The position numbers and the translations under genes were made by a program. A stretch of 64,000 bases of DNA, taken from assembly GCA_016711505.1 (NCBI GenBank), contig JADJSV010000001.1, positions 766,425 through 830,424 of the forward strand. Reading direction: 5' to 3'. This document shows, one piece after another, positions 18,679 to 26,431 of this stretch; position 1 is the first letter of the stretch; every line of letters starts with the position of its first letter. Origin of the DNA: Bacteroidota bacterium (GTDB lineage: Bacteria; Bacteroidota; Bacteroidia; AKYH767-A; 2013-40CM-41-45). Under the pieces are notes generated by a model. That model ran no database searches. It was not told the DNA's origin and saw only the letters and a list, made by a program, of their open reading frames with translations.

Positions 18679-19083
18679 ATGAAAAAAACGCACATTATTG
18701 CTATTGTCATTATTGCAATTGCAATCGGAGCAATCCTGAGTACACTTGCTGATTCCAGCACATACGCCTCTTTTCGTGTTGCTGAAGAAGAACCTTCAAA
18801 AACTTTTCATGTCGTAGGTAAATTAAATAAAGACAAACCACAGGAATACAATCCGAAAGTTGACGCAGACTTGTTCTCTTTTTTTCTGGTCGATAATGAA
18901 GGCAAAGAAAAACAAGTACAATTACATAAAGCTAAACCACAAGACTTCGAGAAATCAGAACAGATCGTTGTTATTGGAAAAATGGAAGCAGGAAATTTTG
19001 TTGCATCAGACATTCTGATGAAATGTCCTTCTAAGTACAATACTTCCAGTGAAGACATGAAAGCTGTAACTTCTCAACGTTGA
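18679..19083 (+). CDS. ccmE: Periplasmic haem chaperone CcmE, CxxxY type
   Basis: CcmE carries haem covalently to the c-type cytochrome ligase. This 134-residue protein has an N-terminal membrane anchor (IIAIVIIAIAIGAILSTL) and an OB-fold body (FHVVGKLNKDK, FFLVDNEGKEKQVQLHKAKP, IVVIGKME). At the usual haem-attachment site it has LMKCPSKYN, i.e. CxxxY in place of the common HxxxY. A possible promoter TAAATTTG at 18647-18654 lies just upstream, but its -33 spacing is short. Confidence 0.88.
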   Translation: MKKTHIIAIVIIAIAIGAILSTLADSSTYASFRVAEEEPSKTFHVVGKLNKDKPQEYNPKVDADLFSFFLVDNEGKEKQVQLHKAKPQDFEKSEQIVVIGKMEAGNFVASDILMKCPSKYNTSSEDMKAVTSQR

Positions 19084-19108
19084 TATTTAGCAACTACAAC
19101 TAACTTTA

Positions 19109-21559
19109 ATGGACATACAATACATAGGAGAACAACTCCTTTGGGGAAAGATTGGAAATCTTCTGGTATTTACTGCATTTACCGCAGCTCTATTGGCGGC
19201 AATCTCCTTTTATTTTGCTATTCGCAATGAAGATAAGACGTGGCGGAAACTTGCAAGACAGGCCTTTGCAATTCATACTATTTCAGTAACCGGAATTTTT
19301 GCATTACTATTTTATCTGATACTCAATCATCGGTTTGAGTATGTGTATGTATGGGAACACAGTAACACAATAATGCCGCTGAAATATATTCTCTCTTGTT
19401 TCTGGGAAGGACAAGAAGGAAGTTTTTTACTTTGGATGTTCTGGCATTGTGTTCTTGGATGGGTACTTATTCTAACCGCCGGTGAATGGGAAAGTGGAGT
19501 TATGTTCGTGATCTCAATGGTACAGGTTTTCCTGGGATCAATGATCCTCGGTGTTGTTATATTAGGATATAAACTTGGGAATAATCCTTTTGTTCTTTTA
19601 CGCGAACATCCGGATTTTGCTAATCTGCCTTTCATTAAAATGCCGGATTACCTTGCCCGGATAAAAGATGGTCGTGGATTAAATCCGCTTCTGCAAAATT
19701 ACTGGATGACGATTCATCCACCTACACTCTTCCTGGGCTTTGCTTCTACTGTTGTCCCGTTTGCATTTGCAATCGCAGGGTTATTAAGAAAGAAATTTTC
19801 AGAATGGATCAAGCCGGCATTACCATGGACTTTCTTCGGTGTAATGATCCTGGGAACAGGAATTCTGATGGGTGCTGCATGGGCTTACGAATCATTAAGC
19901 TTCGGTGGTTTCTGGGCATGGGATCCTGTTGAAAACGCTTCGTTAGTTCCATGGATGACATTGGTTGGTCTTGCGCACGTTATGCTGATCTATAAGCACA
20001 GAAAGCGTTCATTAATTTCGAATTACATTCTTGCAATTGCTACCTTTTTCTTTATCCTTTATTCTACCTTCCTTACAAGAAGTGGAATTTTAGGAAACTC
20101 TTCTGTTCATGCCTTTACCGATCTTGGAATGTCGGGTCACTTATTGATCTACATGTTATTCTTCCTTGTTCTTTCTGCCTTTCTGCTAATTAAAAATTAC
20201 AATGCATTAAAAGAATCACATGAAGAAGAACATCTTTCTTCCCGTGAATTCTGGATGTTTATAGGGATGCTTGTTTTAGTGATCGGTTGTTTGCAAATTA
20301 CATTTACAACATCATTGCCGGTGTTCAATAAATTATTTGGACTCAACATGGCAGCACCGACTGATGCCATCGACCATTATAATAAATGGCAGGTACCTGT
20401 TGCAATATTCATTTGTCTGCTGATTGGGATTGCTCAATACTTCAAATACAAAAAAAGTGAATGGAAAGATATCAGAAAAAAGCTGACCTTAAGTCTGATG
20501 CTTTCACTGCTGGTAACTGGTCTGAGTGCTTTTTATCTTGGAACATACAGAGTACATTATTATATTTTATTTTTCGCTAGTGTATTTGCTGTCATAGCGA
20601 ATCTGTCTTACATCATAACTATATTAAAAGGTAAACTCAGTAACTCAGGTGCGTCAATTGCACACATCGGAATCGGATTAATATTACTTGGGGCACTTGT
20701 ATCAAATTCTAAAAAAGAAGTGATTTCAAGAAACCTGAAAAATGTTGACCTTGGCAAAGACATGCCGAATAAGGAGAACATCATGATCGAACAAAAGATC
20801 GATACTCTTCCAATGGGCAGTTATTATGTCACCTATTCAAAACGTGAGACAGAAGGCGTAAACGTGTTTTTTACGATAGAATATTTTAAATTGAATCCTT
20901 TAACAGGCAATAAAGAAAAACAGTTTGAATTAAAACCGTTTGTTCAATTAAATGAAAGAATGGGAAATGTTGCAGAACCTGCAACCAAACATTTCTTTGA
21001 TAAAGATATCTATACACATATTACTTATGCTGAAATTGAAAAAGCAAAAAGTGATCATGGTGAAGAGGGACACAATCACGAAGAGAACGAAGACTATCAA
21101 CCTTATAAAAAACAAATGCTCGCTGTTGGTGATACATTTATTACCAGCAACAGTTTTGTCATTCTTCGAGGTCTGAAAAAAGATCTTGACAGGAAAGATT
21201 TCGAATTACACGATTCTGATCTTATCGTCGGTGCGGACTTGATGATTCAGGATATCAACAAAACTACTTACGAAAGTATGCCTGTTTTTGTGATCAAAGA
21301 CTTTTCAGTTTATACGAAGACTTCAGTTGTTGACGAGTTAGGATTGAAATTTGAATTTTCAAAGATCGACCCGGGCACAGGGAAAATCGAACTTGCAGTT
21401 GCAGAAAAGAAAGAAAATAAATCAGACTTTATCGTAATGAAGGCTATCATCTTTCCATACATTAATATTCTATGGATAGGTTGTTTATTCATGATCATTG
21501 GCTCACTCATTGCCATCAGAAAGATGCTCAAGAAAGTCAGAAAAGCCGACAACATATAA
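19109..21559 (+). CDS. ccmF: Cytochrome c haem lyase subunit CcmF (CcsA-like)
   Basis: An 816-residue multi-pass membrane protein. The WWD haem-binding motif reads FGGFWAWDPVENASLVPWM (about residues 264-282). Other CcmF regions are SCFWEGQEGSFLLWMFWH, MTIHPPTLFLGFAS and TFLTRSGILGNSSVHAF. A long periplasmic domain follows the helices before a last membrane segment. That domain carries a His- and acid-rich stretch SDHGEEGHNHEENED near 650. CcmF transfers haem from CcmE to apocytochrome c. It ends the ccm cluster; no ccmG or ccmH follows. Confidence 0.93.
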   Translation: MDIQYIGEQLLWGKIGNLLVFTAFTAALLAAISFYFAIRNEDKTWRKLARQAFAIHTISVTGIFALLFYLILNHRFEYVYVWEHSNTIMPLKYILSCFWEGQEGSFLLWMFWHCVLGWVLILTAGEWESGVMFVISMVQVFLGSMILGVVILGYKLGNNPFVLLREHPDFANLPFIKMPDYLARIKDGRGLNPLLQNYWMTIHPPTLFLGFASTVVPFAFAIAGLLRKKFSEWIKPALPWTFFGVMILGTGILMGAAWAYESLSFGGFWAWDPVENASLVPWMTLVGLAHVMLIYKHRKRSLISNYILAIATFFFILYSTFLTRSGILGNSSVHAFTDLGMSGHLLIYMLFFLVLSAFLLIKNYNALKESHEEEHLSSREFWMFIGMLVLVIGCLQITFTTSLPVFNKLFGLNMAAPTDAIDHYNKWQVPVAIFICLLIGIAQYFKYKKSEWKDIRKKLTLSLMLSLLVTGLSAFYLGTYRVHYYILFFASVFAVIANLSYIITILKGKLSNSGASIAHIGIGLILLGALVSNSKKEVISRNLKNVDLGKDMPNKENIMIEQKIDTLPMGSYYVTYSKRETEGVNVFFTIEYFKLNPLTGNKEKQFELKPFVQLNERMGNVAEPATKHFFDKDIYTHITYAEIEKAKSDHGEEGHNHEENEDYQPYKKQMLAVGDTFITSNSFVILRGLKKDLDRKDFELHDSDLIVGADLMIQDINKTTYESMPVFVIKDFSVYTKTSVVDELGLKFEFSKIDPGTGKIELAVAEKKENKSDFIVMKAIIFPYINILWIGCLFMIIGSLIAIRKMLKKVRKADNI

Positions 21560-21563
21560 ACTA

Positions 21564-22337
21564 ATGAAGATAGTAATCATCGGTGCAGGGAATCTGGCGT
21601 GGCATATTGCCCCGAAACTGAAGAAGCTGGGACATGAGATCATAGGTGTTTATAGCAGGACAAAAAAATCAGCTGATTTACTATCGAAAAGAATCGGGTC
21701 AGATTCTTTTTCAGATATAGAAAGGATTCCGGAAAATGCAGATCTCTATATTGTAGCCCTTCATGATAAAGCTATTGCTTCAATTGTCAGACAATTAAAA
21801 TTTATTCCCAAATTCATTGCACATACCAGCGGAGCAACTCCTCTGTCAGCTTTTCCGGTGAAGTTCAAAAATGTAGGTGTATTCTATCCGTTACAATCGT
21901 TTTCAAAAAACAGAACTGTCAAATTTGATTCTGTACCCTTTCTGATTGAAAGCAAGAATACGAAAACAAAAAAAGTTTTATCTGACCTTGCCCGGCAATT
22001 TTCCAATAATGTGCATTTCGTTTCTTCGGAGAAAAGAAAAAGAGTTCATCTGGCAGCTGTATTTGCAAATAATTTTGTCAATCATATGTATTCCTTGTCG
22101 GCAGAAATTTTACAGGAAAATCAATTATCATTTGATCTTTTAAAACCGTTGATTTTTGAAACGGCAGCTAAAATCAAAGAAAATCATCCTGATAAAATGC
22201 AAACCGGTCCGGCCAGAAGAAATGATCAACCTGTAATTAAGGAACACCTTAAACTTTTAAGAGGCAAAAAACAAAGAAAAGACATCTATACACTTTTGAA
22301 TCAAAGTATTCTTGATAAGTTTAAAGTAAGGAATTAA
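21564..22337 (+). CDS. Rossmann-fold / DUF2520 protein (F420-dependent-oxidoreductase-like)
   Basis: The 257-residue product starts with an NAD(P)-binding motif (KIVIIGAGNLAWHIAPKLKKLG), then YSRTKKSADLL, HTSGATPLS and VGVFYPLQSFSKNR. The second half is the DUF2520 helical domain (AAVFANNFVNHMYSLSAEIL; GPARRNDQPVIKEHLKLL). The fold suggests a reductase related to pantoate or proline reductases; the substrate is unknown. ATG 21564 lies 4 bp after the ccmF stop; an upstream in-frame ATG lies inside ccmF and was rejected. Bacteroidota often keep it beside the KdsC-like gene, as here. Confidence 0.85.
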   Translation: MKIVIIGAGNLAWHIAPKLKKLGHEIIGVYSRTKKSADLLSKRIGSDSFSDIERIPENADLYIVALHDKAIASIVRQLKFIPKFIAHTSGATPLSAFPVKFKNVGVFYPLQSFSKNRTVKFDSVPFLIESKNTKTKKVLSDLARQFSNNVHFVSSEKRKRVHLAAVFANNFVNHMYSLSAEILQENQLSFDLLKPLIFETAAKIKENHPDKMQTGPARRNDQPVIKEHLKLLRGKKQRKDIYTLLNQSILDKFKVRN

Positions 22338-22370
22338 TTTCAATTCCATAATTTCTCTATTATTGTATCG

Positions 22371-22874
22371 ATGAAAAATTTCAAAGAAACACTCCACCCT
22401 ATCCGATGTTTTGTTTTTGATGTTGATGGAGTTTTAACCGACAACCGGGTTGTAGTTATGCCGAATGAATTGCACAGAATCATGAATATCCGTGATGGCT
22501 TTGCGTTAAAGGAAGCTGTGGATACCGGCTATCATGTGATCATCATTTCCGGCGGCAAGTCTGAAAGTGTCAGAACAAGACTTGCAAACCTTGGAATAAA
22601 AGATATTTATCTTGGTGTAAAGGATAAAACCGTTCAGTTAGATGAAGTAAAAAAAATGTACGGATTGAAAACAGATGAGATCTTATACATGGGTGATGAC
22701 ATTCCTGACTATTATGTAATGCAACAAGTCGGAGTTCCTACTTGTCCAAACGACGCTGTTCATGAAATACGCGAACTCTGTACTTACGTCAGCCCTTTCA
22801 ATGGCGGCGAAGGATGTGTCAGAGATGTTATTGAACAAACACTGAAACTTCATGGCAAATGGCCGGTGAAATAA
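22371..22874 (+). CDS. KdsC-like HAD phosphatase
   Basis: The 167-residue protein shows the C0-type HAD pattern: motif I DVDGVLTDN, motif II SGGKSE, motif III LGVKDKTVQLDEV and motif IV YMGDDIPDYYVM. This matches 3-deoxy-D-manno-octulosonate 8-phosphate (KDO-8-P) phosphatase, which acts in the synthesis of the lipopolysaccharide inner core. The compact size without a cap domain fits the tetrameric KdsC class. Related HADs act on other sugar acids, so the exact substrate is inferred. Confidence 0.88.
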   Translation: MKNFKETLHPIRCFVFDVDGVLTDNRVVVMPNELHRIMNIRDGFALKEAVDTGYHVIIISGGKSESVRTRLANLGIKDIYLGVKDKTVQLDEVKKMYGLKTDEILYMGDDIPDYYVMQQVGVPTCPNDAVHEIRELCTYVSPFNGGEGCVRDVIEQTLKLHGKWPVK

Positions 22875-23806
22875 TTTCCGCAAACAAATTTATGATTTTC
22901 CTGAAACTTATCAGATGGCCCAATCTGATTATGATAGCCGTTACACAATTTCTTGTTCGCTATTGTCTGATCATGCCGGCATTCACTGTTGAATACAAAG
23001 TAATTGATGTTTTTCCTGATCATCTCAATAAATTACAATTCCTTCTTTTGGTAGCGTCTACTCTTTTGATTGCTGCAGGAGGATATATTATTAATGACAT
23101 TCAGGATACATCAATCGACCTTGAAAATAAGCCGGGGAAAAATAAAATAAACAATGGAATTTCAGAAGCGTTTGCGCTAAGACTGTATTATATCTTAACC
23201 ATCATTGGAATCGCTTGCGGATTTGCAACAGCAATTATGATTCAAAAATTATCTTTAGGCTTCATTCCTCTTTTCGCTGCTGCGTCATTATATATGTATT
23301 CCACTTTCTATAAGAAAAGATTTCTTTCAGGAAACATAATGATCGCAATACTTTCTGCCTTAAGTGTAATGATAGTGGGCCTCTTTGAACCTGCTTTCTA
23401 TAAAAGCTTTATCTATCTGCTTTGGTACGGCGTGTTTGCATTTGAAATTTCTTTGATCCGGGAAATCATAAAAGATATTGAAGACAAAGATGGTGATGAA
23501 AAAGCACAATCGAAGAGTCTGCCAATTCTACATGGCATTCCCAAAACAAAACTGGTCATCTATGGATTGATCCTATTTATGATAGCTTCCATCATGCATG
23601 TTCTGTACTATGATTTTTATGAGAATACTGTTATCAGTTTTTGGGTTCTTACAGGAATTTTTATTTTACCATTACTGATTCTTGCTTATTCAATTTACAT
23701 TTCACAGGAAAAAAAAGATTATCGCTTCGCAAGTGGAATTGCTAAAGCATACATGACGTTGGGAATTTTCAGCTTATTCGGATTCTGGTATTATTTCTTA
23801 AGATAG
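22859..23806 (+). CDS. UbiA-family prenyltransferase (GGGP-synthase-like)
   Basis: A 315-residue membrane protein with about eight helices and the two Asp-rich motifs of aromatic/lipid prenyltransferases: NDIQDTSIDLENKP (first) and IKDIEDKDGDEKAQSKSLP (second). It attaches an isoprenoid chain to an unknown acceptor; the Bacteroidota versions are usually named geranylgeranylglycerol-phosphate geranylgeranyltransferase-like. The ATG at 22859 overlaps the KdsC-like gene by 16 bp; the ATG at 22892 (MIFLKLIRWPNL) is an equally good start without overlap. Confidence 0.88.
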   Translation: MAGEIISANKFMIFLKLIRWPNLIMIAVTQFLVRYCLIMPAFTVEYKVIDVFPDHLNKLQFLLLVASTLLIAAGGYIINDIQDTSIDLENKPGKNKINNGISEAFALRLYYILTIIGIACGFATAIMIQKLSLGFIPLFAAASLYMYSTFYKKRFLSGNIMIAILSALSVMIVGLFEPAFYKSFIYLLWYGVFAFEISLIREIIKDIEDKDGDEKAQSKSLPILHGIPKTKLVIYGLILFMIASIMHVLYYDFYENTVISFWVLTGIFILPLLILAYSIYISQEKKDYRFASGIAKAYMTLGIFSLFGFWYYFLR

Positions 23807-23810
23807 AATT

Positions 23811-24494
23811 TTGAAAAATTTCTCATCCTTCAACTTAATTCTTGGCTCCGGATCTCCACGGAGAAAACAATTATTGTCCGAATGCGGATTTGACTTTAGG
23901 GTCAGGACCAATGAGATTGACGAAACTCCCCCACCCGGCCTTCTCCGTTCAGAAATTGCAATGAAACTTGCAGAAATGAAATCCGATGCATTGAGAAATA
24001 CACTTACAGAAAAAGAAATCCTGATCACTGCAGATACAATAGTGTGCCTTGATGAACTTGTTTTGAATAAACCTGAAGACGCACAACATGCATTTGAAAT
24101 GCTACGAAAGTTGAGTGGCAAAGTACATCAGGTTTATACCGGAGTTTGTATTTCCTCGAAAATAAAAAAGATTGTATTTTCTTGTGAGACAGATGTTGAA
24201 TTCAATTTATTGAGTGACGAATTAATACAAAGGTATGTCACTGAATATTCTCCATTCGATAAAGCAGGATCTTATGGTGCTCAGGAATGTTTACCGGAAG
24301 AATTGAATCCTTGTTCAGAAGCCGAGAAACAATTTATCCGTTCTATCGGAAAACCTGATCTTTTTGAAAACACTTTAGTGCAAACCGGAAAAGAGAGCAT
24401 TCCTATCATTAAAAAAATTACAGGAAGTTATTTCAATGTCATGGGTTTGCCAATTGTTGAGTTGACTAACCAACTGAATAGTTTTATCGACTGA
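23811..24494 (+). CDS. maf: Maf-family nucleoside triphosphate pyrophosphatase
   Basis: The 227-residue protein starts from TTG 23811 and opens with the family signature LILGSGSPRRKQLLSECG. It continues with TADTIVCLDELVLNKP and DKAGSYGAQE, and ends GSYFNVMGLPIVEL. Maf enzymes hydrolyse non-canonical or modified (d)NTPs, such as dTTP, UTP and m7GTP. Compared with usual Maf proteins there is an insertion of about 30 residues between SYGAQE and ITGSYF (CLPEELNPCSEAEKQFIRSI and on). It lies 4 bp after the UbiA gene and 2 bp before the EamA gene. Confidence 0.92.
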   Translation: MKNFSSFNLILGSGSPRRKQLLSECGFDFRVRTNEIDETPPPGLLRSEIAMKLAEMKSDALRNTLTEKEILITADTIVCLDELVLNKPEDAQHAFEMLRKLSGKVHQVYTGVCISSKIKKIVFSCETDVEFNLLSDELIQRYVTEYSPFDKAGSYGAQECLPEELNPCSEAEKQFIRSIGKPDLFENTLVQTGKESIPIIKKITGSYFNVMGLPIVELTNQLNSFID

Positions 24495-24496
24495 TC

Positions 24497-25414
24497 ATGG
24501 AAAAGCAAAAAGATTCCGGGATCAGAACAGCATATTTGAAAATGCATCTTGCCATTTTCTTATGGGGATTCACGGGCCTGCTGGGCCAGAAGATCCACCT
24601 TAATGAAGGCATGTTAGTATGGTATAGAATGCTCTTAAGTAGCCTGGCCATACTTGGAATATTTTATTACAGAAAATCTTTTCCCAAAATAAAAACCCGC
24701 GAGATCTGGATGATCGGCGCAATTGGTTTTTTAGTTATGCTGCATTGGGTCGCATTCTACGGTTCAATAAAAGCCAGCAGTATTTCTGTTGCAATGATCT
24801 GTCTTTCCGCCATTGCACTCTTCTCCTCTATTCTTGAACCATTGATCAACAAAGCACCATTTGATTTTGTCGAGATCTTGTTTAGCGCAATGGCCGTTAC
24901 GGGAATTTCAACCATTTACAATTCTGATGTTACTGCTTCTACAGGAATTATTCTTGGACTGATAAGTGCATTCTTAAGTGCACTCTTTTCAACATTCAAT
25001 AAACGTATAGCCGGAAAATATGAAACTCTTACAATTAGCTTCATAGAATTATCATTCGGATTCGGATTTCTCACATTGCTTCTTCCGGTCTATTTTTTAT
25101 TTGCTGACAGTTCGAAACTGATTCCTGACTGGTCAGACTTATTTTATTTGTTGATCCTATCCTTGTTTTGTACAGTATTAACCTGGATACTATCTTTACA
25201 GGCATTAAGAAAAGTTTCTGCATATACGATGGGACTTGCATTGAACCTTGAACCTATTTATGGAATTATACTTGCAATTCTATTTGCAAACGAAGGGCGC
25301 TTAATGAATAGCGGATTTATAACAGGAGCAGTTATTATTCTGGTCACAGTTGTCCTGCACACGATTTATAAAGCAAGAAAAACAAAACTGGCAAAGCAAA
25401 ATGCTGCATTATAA
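24497..25414 (+). CDS. EamA/DMT-family transporter
   Basis: A 305-residue inner-membrane protein with ten hydrophobic segments arranged as two EamA halves (HLAIFLWGFTGLLGQK at the start of the first; GLISAFLSALFSTFNKRIAG at the start of the second). Members export or import amino acids, nucleotides or other metabolites; the substrate cannot be read from the sequence. It overlaps the ogt start by 14 bp. Confidence 0.88.
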   Translation: MEKQKDSGIRTAYLKMHLAIFLWGFTGLLGQKIHLNEGMLVWYRMLLSSLAILGIFYYRKSFPKIKTREIWMIGAIGFLVMLHWVAFYGSIKASSISVAMICLSAIALFSSILEPLINKAPFDFVEILFSAMAVTGISTIYNSDVTASTGIILGLISAFLSALFSTFNKRIAGKYETLTISFIELSFGFGFLTLLLPVYFLFADSSKLIPDWSDLFYLLILSLFCTVLTWILSLQALRKVSAYTMGLALNLEPIYGIILAILFANEGRLMNSGFITGAVIILVTVVLHTIYKARKTKLAKQNAAL

Positions 25415-25925
25415 AATTATCGAAAGCCCTATTGGTAAGATCCTGTTGATTTCAAATGAATCAGGACTTTGCTTTGCAGAATTTGAAGACGATTCCAATC
25501 CGGATAAAAAATTGAAAGCAATTGCTTCAAAATTTAAAGAAGAATTCTGCGAAGGGAATAATGAGATCCTGGAAACAACTCAACACCAATTAGACCTATA
25601 CTTTAAAAAGGAATTAACAATTTTTAACATTGCACTCTCACCTTTTGGAACAGGTTTTCAGAAATCTGTCTGGAATTCATTGCAGGAAATACCTTTTGGT
25701 AAAATAAAAACGTACAAAATCCAATCAGAAAATCTTCAATCACCTGATGCGATACGGGCAATAGCAAGTGCAAATGGGAAAAATCCAATCGCAGTCATCA
25801 TTCCATGCCATCGTGTAATTGGCTCAGATGGTACTTTAACCGGATATGCAGGGGGACTATGGCGTAAAAAATGGTTACTTGAACACGAAGGATCACTGAA
25901 TGCAGGACAAGTGTCATTGTTTTGA
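25401..25925 (+). CDS. ogt: Methylated-DNA-protein-cysteine methyltransferase
   Basis: A 174-residue DNA repair protein that transfers alkyl groups from O6-alkylguanine to its own cysteine. The acceptor site IPCHRVIGSDGTLTGYAGGLWRK is complete, preceded by FQKSVWNSLQEIPFGKIKTY and AIASANGKNP. ATG 25401 gives MLHYKIIESPIGKILL, the usual N-terminus; a longer frame from 25350 lies inside the transporter gene. It is translationally coupled with that gene. Confidence 0.93.
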   Translation: MLHYKIIESPIGKILLISNESGLCFAEFEDDSNPDKKLKAIASKFKEEFCEGNNEILETTQHQLDLYFKKELTIFNIALSPFGTGFQKSVWNSLQEIPFGKIKTYKIQSENLQSPDAIRAIASANGKNPIAVIIPCHRVIGSDGTLTGYAGGLWRKKWLLEHEGSLNAGQVSLF

Positions 25926-25950
25926 TTATAATATATTGTACTTTTGCTGA

Positions 25951-26268
25951 ATGCTGAATCGGGGAAAGATCTTCTTTTCATTTTTATTTCTATTCGTATT
26001 TCTGATTCCAACTGTCGGAGAAACGTTACATCAGCTTTCTCATGCAGGCGATTTTCATTGCACCGAAAAAAATGTTCATCATTTTCATGAATCTGAACAT
26101 CATTGTTCAATTTGCGATTTCTCTTTCACAACATACTATTCTGATATTTTTAAACCTGAAGTAAAAGCAATAGGGTATTTTATATTTCCATATCAAACAC
26201 TTAAAACACATTCACTTTTTTATTCTGAAGTAACGACTCTCGCATTAAGAGGGCCGCCAATTTGCTAG
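25951..26268 (+). CDS. Small His-rich membrane protein of unknown function
   Basis: A 105-residue protein with one N-terminal hydrophobic segment (FFSFLFLFVFLIPTVGE), then a cluster rich in His and Cys (LHQLSHAGDFHCTEKN, HHFHESEHHCSICDF). The HHCSIC pattern could bind a soft metal ion. Small His-rich proteins of this type are often found just before metal-related TonB receptors in Bacteroidota, and a TonB receptor follows here. The function (metal sensing or handing over) is inference. It lies 25 bp after ogt. Confidence 0.7.
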   Translation: MLNRGKIFFSFLFLFVFLIPTVGETLHQLSHAGDFHCTEKNVHHFHESEHHCSICDFSFTTYYSDIFKPEVKAIGYFIFPYQTLKTHSLFYSEVTTLALRGPPIC

Positions 26269-26293
26269 TACTTTTTTATGATTCAATTTCTTT

Positions 26294-26387
26294 AATTCCG
26301 TTATAAGCAGATCTTTTAAAGCAAACTAAGCTTTAGAGCATTCATGCTTCATAGGGATATTTCCCTCATAGTTATGCTACCGGAATT
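26294..26387 (+). ncRNA. Candidate structured RNA leader upstream of TonB receptor
   Basis: AATTCCG (26294-26300) pairs with CGGAATT (26381-26387) and encloses at least two hairpins: AAAGC/GCTTT (26318-26322 with 26330-26334), and AGCAT/ATGCT (26337-26341 with 26374-26378), which is capped by AGGGA/TCCCT (26353-26357 with 26362-26366). A closed multi-arm shape between the His-rich gene and the receptor start (26432) would fit a cis-regulatory RNA. No cobalamin, TPP or other known riboswitch consensus is recognisable. The evidence is pairing by eye only. Confidence 0.35.
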
Positions 26388-26431
26388 CAGAAATATAACT
26401 CATCAGTTTCTAACAAATTAAAATCATTAAA

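Noticed and set aside
26270..26431. Cobalamin riboswitch before the TonB receptor
   Set aside because: No B12-box-like conserved segments are seen; only generic stem pairing can be supported.
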